Below the pieces are notes generated by a model. The model had not been told where the DNA came from and searched no databases. It saw only the letters and a program-made list of their open reading frames with translations. From NCBI RefSeq assembly GCF_003576645.1, contig NC_044924.1:18982604-19046603 (forward strand): a DNA stretch of 64,000 nt, written 5' to 3'. This stretch comes from Ipomoea triloba (taxonomy: Eukaryota > Streptophyta > Magnoliopsida > Solanales > Convolvulaceae). Made by a program: the position numbers and the translations under genes. Below, in pieces: positions 44,454 through 56,739 of this stretch (positions are counted from its first letter, which is position 1; every line of letters begins with the position of its first letter).

Positions 44454-46075
44454 ATGGTGACTACTAGGAGTCGTCAGGGTTAGGGACAAGGAAGAACGCA
44501 AGTCTAGGTGCAAGCGAATGGTACTGCTAGGCAAACTGTTTATCAGGGAAAGGACCTACAAGAGCAGTTATCCCGACCCCGTGCTGGCGACCTGTGAGAG
44601 CAGCTTAATCACCAAAACTCTTGTGCTCAAAGCGAGCAAGTGCGAATGGAAGACCCTCCTGTTAATGGGGTCCAAGTTGGAGAGGCGCCTCCGGCTCCTT
44701 CGCTAGTCGCACCTGATCAACTCGTGCAGTTGGGGATTTTGGGGACACTCACTCGATTAGCAAACATCTACGAGCGAGAGGTGCATCTTCGTGAGAGAGA
44801 TAAGCCTCCGGCGGTTCAGCCAGCAAGGTCTGTCTGATCGGTAGGGCAAAGGTCAGCCGCTTCGCGCCGATCTCCGTTAAGGTCAAGAGGACCGCGTCAG
44901 TCTGTCTTTGACAGATTGGCAAACCGGCAATGAAAATATGAGAGAGGTCGCTCTAACGAGCCTAAAAATAGGCGAGAGCGAAGGTATGATGAGGTTCAAA
45001 GGCAAATTGAGAAACACTCGATTCATGAGAGTAGCGGAGAGTCTGCAGCTGGTCGGGGTCAAAGGCCGGAGGACGTTGTCGCGTTAGCTCGGCAAGTTCG
45101 GGACTTACAGAATCAAGTGATGGAAACACAGATGATGCTCAGTCTTTCCTGCGAGCGTGTCCATTCTCTCGGGAGATCATGGCCTTTCAGACCCCACCAA
45201 AGTTTAAATTACTTGAGAATTTGACGTACGATGGGACTAGAGATCCTCGGGAACACCTACTTAGTTTTCAGGCTCGAATGCAGATTCATGGTACTGAAGA
45301 TCCTTTGATGTGTAAAGCCTTCCTAACGACTTTAACCGGTTTAGCGCAAAGGTGGTGCATCAGGTTGCCCGAGCATTTTGTGAGCAGTTTTACGCAGTTG
45401 GTCGAGCTCTTTTTGACCAACTATGCCGCTTACCTGCGTCCTAAAAAGAATTTCATGTACTTGTCCGGGGTTAAGCTGGACCCCAATGAGTCACTTAGGT
45501 CGTTTCTGGCGAGATGGCAGAAAGAGGTTCACACAATAGACGATTTGGATGATTAAACAATGTTAATCCTTTTCATGGAAAATCTAAGGTTGGGGAAGCT
45601 GTATACCAACCTCCACACTGAGTGGTCGAGCTCGTACGCTCAAGCCATTCAAAGAGCCAATCGGCACGCTGACGCTGAAGACGTGATTAAGCAGAAAAGG
45701 ATCCAGGAAGGAGGGTCGTCCCAACCCAAGAAACCTTGTATAGAGAAACCGCGAACCGGAAGGTTTGACAAGAGTTGACTAGGCCAACAAGAGACTGGCC
45801 GGAACCTTGAAAGAACGAGTGTCCCACCATTTCGCCAGCAGCCGGTCGCGGTTCAAGAAGTTCAAACTCAACCTCCGTTAGAGTCACGACCGACTAATAT
45901 GCCTCTGACCGCTGGGCAAATCTCAGGAATTGGCAAGTATTGTCGGTTGCATCGGTCGGCCACTAATTCGACCGAGGAGTGCGACTTCTTGAAGAAAGAA
46001 ATGGAGGCTATCATTCAAAGAAGCACTCCAAGCCAATGGCGTCAGGGCGTGCCCTGGCAGTGCGGAAACCCGTGA
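44454..46075 (+). pseudogene. Tat Gag remnant
   Basis: An ATG at 44454 opens a gag leader (MVTTRSRQG) that meets TAG after nine codons. Later frames contain LGILGTLTRLANIYEREV and, at 45179-45556, the retrotransposon gag domain (FKLLENLTYDGTRDPREHL, AFLTTLTGLAQRWC, SLRSFLARWQKEVHTIDDLD). The stop at ~45556 and several shifts make it non-functional. Confidence 0.8.
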
Positions 46076-46349
46076 TTAGGGAAAGCAACCTGCTACAGGG
46101 AGTGAGGAGGCAAACTGGAAGGGGAAGGACGTCATCAACATGATCGTCGGAGGTCTTGAGAGAGGTGACTCGGCTGGATCGAGGAAGGCTTGGGCTCGAC
46201 AGCTGTACATCGGAGCTGTTTATGGAAGAGAGGCTAATGTGAAAAAGGCATGCTAAGAGCCGGTCACTTTCACAGATGATGAGTTGCCCTTAGGGGCCGG
46301 GCCCCATTAAGATGCCCTAGTCATAACAATAGACATAGTCGGTACCGTC

Positions 46350-46811
46350 GTGAGATGGGTATTGGTGGATACGGGTAACAATGTTAACATCCTCTATTTT
46401 GACACTTTCAAGAAGTTGAGATTGGATCAAGACATCCTTAGGTCGGTCATGACTCCATTAGTGGGGTTCACGGGTGACTCCATCGAAATCGAGGGTTCTA
46501 TAAAGTTGTTGGTCGAGCTAGGTACCTACCCTAACGTTACTACCGTGGAGATGGAATTTGTAGTTGTTCACCTAGAGTGTTCTCATAACGCCATCCTTGG
46601 AAGGCCGGGGTTAGAGGATTTGGGAGCTTTGATATCTTTGAAGCATCTATGCATGAAATTTCGAACCCCTGTCGGGGTGGGAGTGGTACGGAGCGATCAG
46701 AAGATAGCTCGTGACTGTTATTTACAATCCTATCGCCAGATGGGAAGGTCAGACCTACAGATCCACACCATCACTAAGAAAGAGGACATGAGGGAACACA
46801 CTTTGGAATAA
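46350..46811 (+). pseudogene. Tat aspartic protease
   Basis: VDTGNNVNILYFDTFKKL carries the D-T-G active site (usually VDTGSS). It is followed by TYPNVTTVEMEFVVV and NAILGRPGLEDLGA, the second conserved block of gypsy proteases. It continues toward RT after a stop at 46809. Confidence 0.85.
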
Positions 46812-47824
46812 CCCGAGCCGTCAGTCGAATTAGAAGAGGTAGAGATTGATCCGATCCACCCTGAAAGACGGGTGAGGATTGGAAAGGGCCTTCCAGATAT
46901 AGTCAAAAGGCCGATCGTGCAAGTATTGAGGAAATACAAGAAAATCTTCACATGGGGACCAGAAGATATGCTAGGGGTGGACCGATCTATAATCACTCAC
47001 CGGTTGGCGGTAGGCTCGGCTTATCGACTTGTTGTTCAGAAGAAAAAACACCTCTCAACAGATCGACGAGAGTTTGTGAAGAAGGAAATTGAATTCCTGG
47101 TCACTGGGCACATCCGAGAAGTTAAATATCCAAAATGGCTGGCCAATGTAGTATTGGTCCCGAAGCCTCTTGTATGAAGGATGTGTGTTAACTACACCGA
47201 CCTAGACAAAGCATGCCCAAAGGATCCGTTTCCGTTACCAAGGATCGATCAGATGGTTGATGAGACAGTCGTGTGTGCACTACTAAGCTTCATGGATGCC
47301 TTTGGGGTTACCACCAAATCTTCATGCATGCCCCGGACGAGGAGAAAACCGCCTTTGTAGGGGTATACTGTTACCGAGTCATGCCCTTTGGCCTGAATAA
47401 TTCTGGTGCGACCTATACCAGGATGGTGTCTCAATTATTCAAAGACTTGTTGGGTAAGTCCATGGTTGCTTATGTGGATGACATGTTGGTGAAAAGCCTC
47501 GAAGAAGAAAGTTATGCGAGTGACCTTGTTGCTAACTTCCGAGTGATAGAGAAGCACAATCTGAGATTGAACGCGAAGAAGTGTGCTTTTGCTGTGCAAG
47601 GCGGGAAGTTCCTAGGGTATATGGTGACTCGGCGGGGAATTGAGCCAAACCCAGAAAAGGTTAGGGTTGTACTGGATATGCAGCCACCTAAGACCATCAA
47701 GGAGTTATAACGTCTTACAGGTCGGTTGGCAGCATTAAGCCGATTTCTTTCTAAATCGGCCGACCGATCCTTACCCTTCTTCGATGCTCTGAAGACTAGG
47801 GAAGGATTCGTTTGGTCGGATGAT
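46812..47824 (+). pseudogene. Tat reverse transcriptase (5' of the Athila insertion)
   Basis: Gypsy RT in several frames: DRREFVKKEIEFLVTGHIRE, WLANVVLVPK, CVNYTDLDKACPKDPFPLP and YRVMPFGLNNSGATYTRMV, then the catalytic AYVDDMLVKS and FLGYMVTRRGIEPNPEK. TAA replaces Gln in KEL-stop-RLTG at ~47708. A shift lies near 47280. The segment ends at the Athila LTR and resumes at 55755. Confidence 0.9.
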
Positions 47825-48291
47825 TGTTGCATATTTTTATAACAATTCAAATACCCGGAGTATTCCGGGGTATTGATCTACAGGGAAGCGGGGCGTATCG
47901 AACACTAGTTACTAACATACTCTTATGAAGCTAATCCGAACGAAAATGGTGTTTGAACGGTTGCAAATATTGTAATAAAATAGAATAATGAAAGCTAGTT
48001 GATGAAAACAATATAGAGAGAGTGGGATTTCCGGGTTTAAGTGTTTAATTTCCTAATGCCAAACTAAGGTCAGATATGTAATTTGGGTTCTAACAAATGT
48101 GATTGATTGCATTCACAAAGGGGAAGGAATTACTCCCATAATTCAAACCCACAATAAAGAACTAATCAAGAACAAGCAATCTAAACGAAATCCCTTAACA
48201 AATTTGCCCTCTCCCAAGGTGCAAAAGTCAAGTGCAAAAGTGAGTGCTCTAATATATGCCCTAACTCCCATTAAGACACAACTATAGATCA
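47825..48291 (-). repeat. Athila 3' LTR with large internal deletion
   Basis: Matches the inner ~460 bp of the 5' LTR (54377-54838). At 48287-48291 it keeps only TGAT of the LTR start directly after the purine tract AAGTGTGGGGGTCT (48293-48306, minus). About 0.9 kb including the TATA region is missing. Confidence 0.75.
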
Positions 48292-48306
48292 AGACCCCCA
48301 CACTTA

Positions 48307-49211
48307 GACATTTCAATGTAAAATGTTGCTTTCTAACTATAAGCTCCATAAAAATCTCATCTACAAGAATAACAAAGATAAATGCTAAATTCTCTCAAGG
48401 GTGGAAGGGAATATATTTGGCTAAGGGCTAAGGGTTTGATGATGATGGTTAAACAAGAAAAATTCACGAAGAGGGGTTAAGTGCTTAGCACTTATTAAAC
48501 AAAGAAAAAGGGTCAAATGGGACACAAGGGATAAAAACATGTGATAAGGGTAGGTCTAAAGGCTAAGGGTGAACAAAAATGGCCTAAATCATTTCTAAGC
48601 ATGCAAACAATTAGACTACATTTTAGAGGAGTATTGAGGCAAGTTCCATAAAGCCAATTAATGAGGCAATACCGGAATTTCACATAAACTTTCACTAGCG
48701 AAGCACGAACCACTAGATTAGGAATTATTTCAATTATTAAACGATTAACAAGGATATTGGCAAGAAAATAGTTCAATCATGTGCTTCACTTTGATTTCAT
48801 CAATGACACATTGGAAAGCAACAAGTTCAACCAAACAAACCACAAATCGACAAGAGAGAATAATTGCAACTAGATGCCATGACAAGTAATTTATCAACAA
48901 GAAGATCATGAATCATCCAAGCAAAAACATGACATATTTACAAAAGTTCAAGTGGGGAAACCAACAAGCTCATGAGCATATTTTTCAACATAGAAGCACA
49001 ATTTTTCATTTCAAAGAAACCCGAAAAGCAAGACAAATAGGAGTAAGAGTTCAAATTCAAATCAGGAGAAGTTTTAAAAACAAAATAAAACTAAATATTA
49101 AAAACAAAGCTGAAAATATAAAAAGGGAAAATCAATTCAACCTCTTCCCCCCACACATAAAGAGTTACATTGTCCCAATGAAACAAAATAAATCGGGGGA
49201 AAGGGATTGAA
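48307..49211 (-). other. Athila 3' untranslated region
   Basis: AT-rich, with no supported gene. It lies between the accessory ORF and the purine tract. Confidence 0.5.
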
Positions 49212-49228
49212 GGGCATCCCTTGACCTG

Positions 49229-50451
49229 CTACTGATGATCACCTTCGGGTGGTGGTGGTGGGAAATAAGATCTGTAGAACTCTGGGATGTACTGGGGATC
49301 CTGAAGCCATGGTGGTGGTGGTGGGAACTGAGGGGTCAAGCCTTGAGCTGCTAGATTATGTTGATGCGCAGACGTACCAACAAACCAATTGATGTCATCG
49401 CTCCTCCTCATATAACCCTCGTGCATCGTCATAAGTCCTCCTGCCGCCTCATAAACTCCTCCTGTTTGGCAAAGAATTGGTCCATGTTGTACTGAGGAGG
49501 GAATTGATCCGGTGCAGGTGCGGCAGGTAGAGGAATATTTGCAGGGTCCTCCATTGCTTCATCATTAGCTTGTTCCTCATTTTCCTCATCATCAGGGTCA
49601 TTGACGGGCATTTGTCCATGCCCATATCGGCTTTGAATATACTGCTGAGAGAGAAAACACTGAGGATGGACCTTGATTTCCTGGTGAGGATCTATTGGCA
49701 CTCCCGCAAGATGGCAAAGCTCTGTAATAAGGAACGGGTGGCCTAAAGGGCAACGTGATTTTTTATCCGAGGATGCAGTCTCACGTATGATGTGATTAAT
49801 AAGAGTCCCTACGTCAATGGTTTGACGCTCCTTAATACAATAGGCCAAAAGGACCTAGTCTCTGCGAACGTTTCCCCTATGTGAATGGGGGATGAGCTTT
49901 GCCTTGACGAAGTCTAGGATGCCACGGTCTTGCGGGGTGAAGTACACATAGTTCACGTGAGCTATCGTCCCACTTTGGACGTTCCATTCGGCATCACGGT
50001 GGAAGGATCTGGCAATTTCATTTAATGCTCCAACTGTAATCCTGCCAGGCATCAACTCATTGTGATAATAATCCTCTCCATTGTAATTTCTCGTACCGTA
50101 GTATGCGTTGATTGCCCGTGGAGAGAAATTCACTTCCACACCTCTTACTATGCATACATTATTGTGTGGCCCATCTTTGGCATTAGCATAGAATTCACGG
50201 ACCACCGCAGCAAAGGCCTCACCCGGTTGAGCCAATAATAAAGGACCCCAATTCCACCTTTCGGGGACAACATATTCTAATCCCCTTTCTTTCTTGAAAT
50301 CTCTTGTAGAGATCCAAGTTTGGAATCTTTCCAAAGCTCCTGGGGTATTAAAAATTTCAGCTTGCTCCCTTTGGGGTTGTTCTTGAGGTTGTTGGGATGA
50401 TTCACCCCTATTCCTCTTGGGATTTCTAGTTTTTGGGGCCATTTTGAGCAA
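49229..50451 (-). pseudogene. Athila 3' ORF, 'putative plant transposon protein' domain
   Basis: Starts MAPKTRNPKRNRGESSQQ (basic) and continues with ERGLEYVVPERWNWGPLLL, VREFYANAKD, VNFSPRAINAYYG and AHVNYVYFTPQDRGI. After a TAG at ~49855 it continues with RQTIDVGTLINHIIRETASS and HPFLITELCHLAGVP. A second stop lies near 49430, before a Pro-rich tail. This domain (Transposase_32-like) is typical of the third ORF of Athila-related elements. Its role is unknown. Confidence 0.8.
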
Positions 50452-51621
50452 CTACACACCAAAACCAAAACACATTACTTGCAAAAATTCAAAGAATTTT
50501 GAATTGAAAAGCAAAATGCAAATAAATAATACCAAGACTTCAAAAATTCTCACTTTGGCATTTTATCAAACACTTTATATGCACAATTTAAAGCATGAGA
50601 ATTTGAATCAATTAAGTATGTCAATCCATCCCATTTTTGTTCAACAAAGGATACCACCAACAAGACAATTCATCAAGCACAAATACAAAATATACCTACA
50701 CTAATAATGAAAGAAAACTATGGGCATTAAGCATGTGAATTCATGGGCAAATAAAGAGAATAAATCAATGTTCATCATTCAAAATTCAAGTGTAATGTAA
50801 TATTAACATGTAAAAACAACACTTATAGTAAAATTAAACAAAGAAACACTAACCCATAGCATTTTAATCCAAAAAAAATCGAAAATTAGGCAAAATTCGT
50901 AGGTTAGGTTTCATGCCCAAAAACTATGAAATAAAGAACAAAAATAAAAGAAATTGATGGAGAAAATGGATCAGGATGTTACCTTGATGCCTTAGGATGA
51001 GTTTGGAGTGAATAGTAGTGTGTTTTGAAAGCCAAAATCGAAGAGAATGATAAGAATGGCGTGTTGGGTGCTGCTGTTCGAAGAAAACTAAATGAAGAAT
51101 ATTGGGAAAAATGGTGTTTAAAGTATCAGTCAAGGTCTGACCAAGGGGGGCTCGACGCGTCGAGCCCTATAGTTTTTTCTAAAAAAACATTCGGCATGAG
51201 TTCGACGCGTCGAGAATGGTTCTCGACGCGTCGAGACCATCTGAAATTTCAAAAAAATGTTACGGCAAAAATTCGACGCGTTGAGGCTAACTCTCGACGC
51301 GTCGAAACAGATCAGAATGCATTTTCACAATGTTTTCAACTGTAAAACATGAAACTAACTCCCAACACGAAAACAACACTCAATAAGCAAAAATTCCACT
51401 CCAAAATCATGTTAACACAAAAACCTAGGCTCAAAAATTTTCCAAAAAAATTGTTTAGCATCACGTAATTTCAAATTAAAGCAAGTAACACCCTAATTCA
51501 TATTCAATTTCTATCATGCGAAATAAACTAACAAAAATTAAAATGCAAGAAATTAAAAGGCTTGGGTTGCCTCCCAAGAAGCGCTCATTTAAGGTCATGA
51601 GCTTGACCCCTTTTTCACAAT
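50452..51621 (-). other. Non-coding region between Athila protease and 3' ORF
   Basis: Occupies the place where RT and integrase should be. It contains five copies of CTCGACGCGTCGAG-type palindromes (51151-51306) and, on the minus strand after them, a TATA-like stretch followed by ATTTTTCC. No RT motif is found in any frame. Confidence 0.6.
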
Positions 51622-52515
51622 TCATCCCGGTTGATCCGTGAGGCTACCACCGTAACTAGCCTCATTGAAGTTCCCAACACAAGCTTTGTGTCCCAAAAGA
51701 CATCCTTTTTCGACTTTCTCCATATGTGTAAAATTAGCATCTCCATCACGAGTCTTGCTACCCATCACATCGGCCCTATAACACTTTTCAACAACACGAG
51801 AATTAGGATCTTCAAGAACATTGAATGCCACTTTCTCTTCTCCAAAATCAAAGATCATTGATCCTTTCCGTGCATCAATTATTGCTCCCGTTGTGGCCAA
51901 GAAAGGTCTCCCCAATATGATTGGAGTATAGGGATCTTCTCGAATATCCATTACCACGAAGTCACAAGGCACAAAATACTTGTCAACACAAATGGGAACA
52001 TCCTCAAGAATTCCAATAGGATTTTTGGTTGACCGGTCGGCAAATTGAAGTGTGAATTCGACCGGTTGTGGCTCTCCCAAATTGAGCTTCTTGCAAAGAG
52101 ATAAAGGCATTATATTAACACTTGCTCCTAAATCACAAAGTGATCTATTGATGGTGGAACCACCAATAACACATGCAATTGTGAATCTTCCCGGATCTCT
52201 AAGCTTTGTAGGAAACTTTCCATCTTCACGTGTTAAGGCTCGGTACTCTTGTGTCATCGCAATCATTTCTTGATCACCAAACTTTCTCTTTTTAGATAGA
52301 ATCTCTCTTAAAAACTTCCCATAAGAAGGTGTTTGGGTGAGCAAATCAAGCAATGGGATAGAGACTTTCAAATTTTCCACAATATCCAAGAATTTGGCCC
52401 ATCTACTGTCTTTGGTTTGCCTTTGAAATTTTTGAGGGAATGGAAGTGGTGGCACATACTTTCTCTCGGGCTTCTCTTTTTCATCTTTTTCATGACTTTG
52501 AAGGCTCGCATTCAA
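51622..52515 (-). CDS. Athila aspartic protease region
   Basis: 297-codon frame. KYVPPLPFPQKFQRQ and FLDIVENLKVSIPLLDLLTQ lead into LCDLGASVNIMPLSLCKKL (the D-x-G protease site, with D-L-G here), VMDIREDPYTPIILGRPFLA and DARKGSMIFDFGEEKVAFNV. The order and sequence fit the Gag-proximal protease of Athila elements. RT does not follow. Confidence 0.85.
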   Translation of the reverse strand: MNASLQSHEKDEKEKPERKYVPPLPFPQKFQRQTKDSRWAKFLDIVENLKVSIPLLDLLTQTPSYGKFLREILSKKRKFGDQEMIAMTQEYRALTREDGKFPTKLRDPGRFTIACVIGGSTINRSLCDLGASVNIMPLSLCKKLNLGEPQPVEFTLQFADRSTKNPIGILEDVPICVDKYFVPCDFVVMDIREDPYTPIILGRPFLATTGAIIDARKGSMIFDFGEEKVAFNVLEDPNSRVVEKCYRADVMGSKTRDGDANFTHMEKVEKGCLLGHKACVGNFNEASYGGSLTDQPG

Positions 52516-52611
52516 AACAGGATGGTTAGCCTCTTCTTCCTCAAGTCTCTCTTCAATCTCAACATCAATGATTTTACTTGGCCTTGGTTTGTCAACCGGA
52601 AGCGGTGGTTC

Positions 52612-54219
52612 TTAAAGTTTCTTGCCACTTCTTGTTACAATGGCATTGACATGCTCCCTTGGATTCTCGGGACAAGCGGGCAACTTCCCGGTGACTTTGG
52701 TGCTAGAAGTTGAGGCTTGATTTGCTATTTGGTTCTCTAGCATCTTGTTATGAGCACTCAATTGGTCTAGCCTCTCCGTCACTTGTCTAAATCTTCCATC
52801 ACTTTGCAATTGAGATTTCACCATCATTTCCATCATAGCTTCCCAATTCGGTGGAGGTGGAGCTTCCAAAGTAGGTAGTGGTGGACTTAGTTGAATAGTC
52901 AGAGCTTGGGGTTGAAATCCTTGAGTTGGCCTAAATTGTTGTGTAAGACCCCCTCTAAAATTTTGTTGACCTTGGAATCCCGGAGGTGGGTTTCTATTGC
53001 CATAATTTTGGGGATTTGCCGCCCCATTTGGGTTACTCCATGAGAAACCGGGATGGTTCCTTGAGGTATTAGGATTATAGGCTCCTTGAGGTTGAAAAGA
53101 TTGCTGTGGCCTATTGTATCCCACCAAATTAATGTGTTCCATGGAAGATTGAGAGCTCGTGTCATCATTAAAGCATTCTCCCGAGTTGTGCCCTCCACCA
53201 CAAAGATCACAAATCAACACTTGTCTTGTGGGAGTAGAAGGAGTAGAAACATAGCTCACATTTCGATTTTGAAGAGTGATTTGAGCTAGCTTCTGCACCA
53301 TTGTTGCAACATTATCCACTTTAGCCGATAAAGCGGATATTTGCTCCACTTCATGAATACCTCCTCCCAATCTTTGTGAAGATCTATCGGAGTACCAAGT
53401 AGAACCGTTCATTGCAATTTTTTCTAACAATTCCTCGGCTTGAATAGGTTCCAAAACCGTGAATGAACCTCCCGAAGATGCAGCTACCAAAGTTCTTGAA
53501 GTGTCAAATAATCCCTCATAGAAAGCCATCATTAGATCCCAACTTTGTATACCATGATGTGGACATTATCTTCTTAAATCTTTAAATCTTTCCCAAGACT
53601 CGACTAAGGACTCATTCGGCAATTGCTTGAAGTTTTGGATTGCTCTTCTCATCCTTTGAGTCTTTGAGATTGGGTAGAACTTCTTCAAGAATTCCCGGTG
53701 AAGTTGGTCCCAACTGTCAAAATAATTAGCCGGAAAGGAAATGAGCCACCCGTGAGCTTTGTCCCTCACTGAAAATGGAAAAAGTCGGAGTTTGATCGCT
53801 TCAGTAGGAACTCCGTTCATCTTAAAAGTGCTACAAATCCGGAGGAATTTAGTAATATGAGCATTTGGATCTTCCCTGGGTGATCCTCCAAATTGATCCG
53901 ATGCAACCATTTGAATTATCGCCGGTTTAATTTCAAAATTGTTGGCCTCTACGCCCGGAATGTTGATACTATCACGTTCTTCCAAGTCTGGTGCAATATA
54001 ATCGGACATAGCTTTCCTAACCAGTGGGGGTTGATTAACTCCATTCCCATCACTGTTTCCATTTCCATTTCCATTGCCATTTCCATCTCCATTAAGATTT
54101 ACATTGATATTTCCTTGAGCTTGTGCCATCTTTCGTTGCTTTCTAAGGTACTTTGCTCTCTTTTCAATTTCAAGGTCCAAAGGTAATAATCCTTCTTTCC
54201 CCAATGACCGTGTTTGCAT
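52612..54219 (-). pseudogene. Athila Gag
   Basis: From the ATG at 54219 (MQTRSLGKEGLLPLD). It carries an Asn/Gly repeat (GDGNGNGNGNG) and the retrotransposon gag domain (FLRICSTFKMNGVPTEAIKL, AHGWLISFPANYFDSWDQL, FKQLPNESLVESWERFK). It stops after DLRR at ~53566. The same protein continues at 53532 (MMAFYEGLFDTSRTLVAASS), with a zinc knuckle CDLCGGGHNSGEC and a Pro/Asn/Gln-rich tail. The first half ends in a stop codon a few codons before the second starts. Confidence 0.88.
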
Positions 54220-54354
54220 GCAACAAGTACCTAAATCACAAGATCACAACTAAACAAAGCAAATTTGTTATGGGTAAGTAAAATTATAGAACAATAATGG
54301 ATTAGACTCCTAGAATAAAACTTTCGCTAATGTCAATACTTAAACTCCACTTCC

Positions 54355-54372
54355 CCGGCAACGGCGCCAATT
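54355..54372 (-). promoter_or_regulatory. Athila primer binding site
   Basis: Minus strand TTGGCGCCGTTGCCGGGG, just inside the 5' LTR, the hallmark of Athila-type elements. Confidence 0.9.
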
Positions 54373-54376
54373 TGAT

Positions 54377-55754
54377 TGTAGCATATTTTTATAACAATTC
54401 AAATACCCGGAGTATTCCGGGGTATCGATCCACAGGGAAGCGGGGCGTATCGAACACTAGTTACTAACATACTCTTATGAAGCTAATCCGAACGAAAATG
54501 GTGTTTGAACGGTTGCAAATATTGTAATAAAATAGAATAATGAAAGCTAGTTGATGAAAACAATATAGAGAGAGTGGGATTTCCGGGTTTAAGTGTTTAA
54601 TTTCCTAATGCCAAACTAAGGTCAGATATGTAATTTGGGTTTTAACAAATGTGATTGATTGCATTCAAAAAGGGGAAGGAATTACTCCCATAATTCAAAC
54701 CCACAATAAAGAACTAATCAAGAACAAGCAATCTAAATGAAATCCCTTAACAAATTTGCCCTCTCCCAAGGTGCAAAAGTCAAGTGCAAAAGTGAGTGCT
54801 CTAATATATGCCCTAACTCCCATTAAGACACAACTATAACAAGATACAAGTAATTTAGGCCTTTAATCACAAGCATCACATTAGAAATCACAATTGCATC
54901 ATAAGTTATAAAACCCAAATATAAACATATCATTAAACATGAAGAACAAGGCAAATAGGATTCATAAACACCTATCACCCAAAAATCCCAAAATTACTTT
55001 AGCCAATCATGGCTAGGATAGAATTTAAAGCTCAAGTAATAAAGAGTTTACAAAGACTAAGAAAGTAAAGGAAATGAAAGGAAAGGAAATTCTCCCGAAT
55101 ATAGCTTTCCAAGCTTTCCTTCTTCCTCCCAAAGCCTTGATAACTCCTTGAGATGACAATCTTCTTCTCCAAAAGTGGTGGATCCCTCCTTCACTCTATT
55201 GAAGAGACAACACCTTTCACTCACTCCTATTTGTCTCCAAAAAAGTAGCTTAGGTCTAGGGTTTTGGAAAAATGAGCCTTATATAGTGGGAGCAAAAATA
55301 GGGGCAAAATAGGCAATTCCGCGCAGCAGAGTTCTGGACTGTCACATGATTCTCGATGCGTCGAGTCTTCGAATAATTTCCAAAAATTCCTAGGCATGGA
55401 CTCGACGTGTCGAGTCTGAGGCTCGACGCGTCGAGCCTGGCTTTTGGCTCAATTCATCACGCATTGAAGTATTTTGTCACGACGGGCGGGATTCCAGACG
55501 CGTCCAGCTCTAAAATCAGCATTCTTCATTCATTTTTACTCCAAATCATGCCTTCAAACATCCCTTTGCTTTGCGTTTGATCTAAAATGGCTTCAAAATA
55601 ATAACAAACGCCTTAAAAGCACCAAATTCAAATAATAAATCATGTCTACACTAGAAAGCAAAGAAACATGAATTGGAGATAGCAATATAGTACATTTAAG
55701 CTCAAAAGTTGATCTAAAACACTTAGAAAAATATGCACAAATGAGGTCATATCA
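54377..55754 (-). repeat. Athila 5' LTR
   Basis: Minus-strand ends TGATATGACC (55754) and GCTACA (54377), 1378 bp. The TATA box CTATATAAGG is at 55278-55286. Three CTCGACGCGTCGAG-like palindromes (55352-55435) lie upstream of it. Confidence 0.8.
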
Positions 55755-56640
55755 TTGGAGGAGTGTCAGACTGCCTTCGAAGGTCTCGAGACATGCTTTC
55801 CTCTCCGCTACTGTCCAAACCGGTGGAGGGTGAGACATTGTTTCTTTACTTGGTCTCCTCTCAGTAGGTTGTTAGCTTGGTGCTAGTTCGAGAGGAAGAG
55901 AATGTTCAACAACCCATATACTATGTGAGTAGGGCCCTGAAAGCTGCCGAGGTTCGCTACTCGCTACTTGAAAAGGTGGTCTATGGCTGGAGTCTTGAGG
56001 AATCCAACCTCCTTCGGTCGATTGGTCAAGTGGGCAGTCGAGCTTACCCAATATGGATTTGAGTACCAACCACGACCCGCCATCAAAGCCCAAATATTGG
56101 CAGACTTCATAGTGGAATGCACGACACAAAACTTAAAGGACGACTCTACGACCATTCCCGAGTCCGAGGGGTGGTGGGAGATGCATGCTGATGGTGCATC
56201 AAGTTAGAAACACCATGGAGGGGGAGTAATGTTAAGTACCCAAAATGATTCCGACTATACTATACTTTGGAGTACCAGTTCAAAACTTCCAACAATGAAG
56301 CTGAATATGATGTTGTCCTCGGTGGACTAAGAGTGGCTAAAGCTTTAGGAGCCGAGAAGCTTCGCATTCGGGCCGACTCACATCTGGTGGTCGAGCAAGT
56401 GAAAGGATCTTATGAGACTAAAGGATAAAGAATGGTGTAGTATAAGGAAGTGACTAAGGGACTCTTAAAGGAGTTCCAAGCTTATGAGATTGACCACGTT
56501 CCTAGAGCAGAAAACTCAGAGGCAGATGTTCTGTCCAAGATAAAGTTGGGAAGATCACTAGAATATTTAGTGTGCATATGTCGGAAAGAGATAGTGGAAC
56601 GACTAAGCATAGAGACTCGGGATAAGGTTGTGGAAAATGT
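55755..56640 (+). pseudogene. Tat RNase H domains
   Basis: Resumes the Tat polyprotein: ECQTAFEGL ends the RT connection, PIYYVSRALKAAEVRYSLLE is the RT-associated RNase H, and QYGFEYQPRPAIKAQILADF leads to WEMHADGASS, the start of a second, archaeal-type RNase H. EIDHVPRAENSEADVLSKI is its end. A second RNase H is a feature of Tat elements. Frames are broken at least four times. Confidence 0.8.
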
Positions 56641-56739
56641 AAATGTGATAGGTCGGCCGGGACGAAATCAAGAAGAAAGTAATAGTGAAGAAGGGAGTTA
56701 CTCTAGAAGCGTAGGTATTGGCCGACCTTATCATGTACA

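Larger units (their letters stand above)
47825..55754 (-). mobile_element. Athila-type Ty3/gypsy element without RT and integrase
   Basis: Minus-strand order from the right: 5' LTR (55754-54377), primer site TTGGCGCCGTTGCCGGGG, gag, protease, long spacer, a plant transposon ORF, purine tract and a shortened 3' LTR (48291-47825). No RT, RNase H or integrase is seen anywhere inside, so it depends on other elements or is a deletion form. The LTR copies differ by only about seven bases over ~460 bp, so the insertion is fairly recent. I could not find a matching target duplication (ATGAT left, TTGGA right). Confidence 0.82.
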
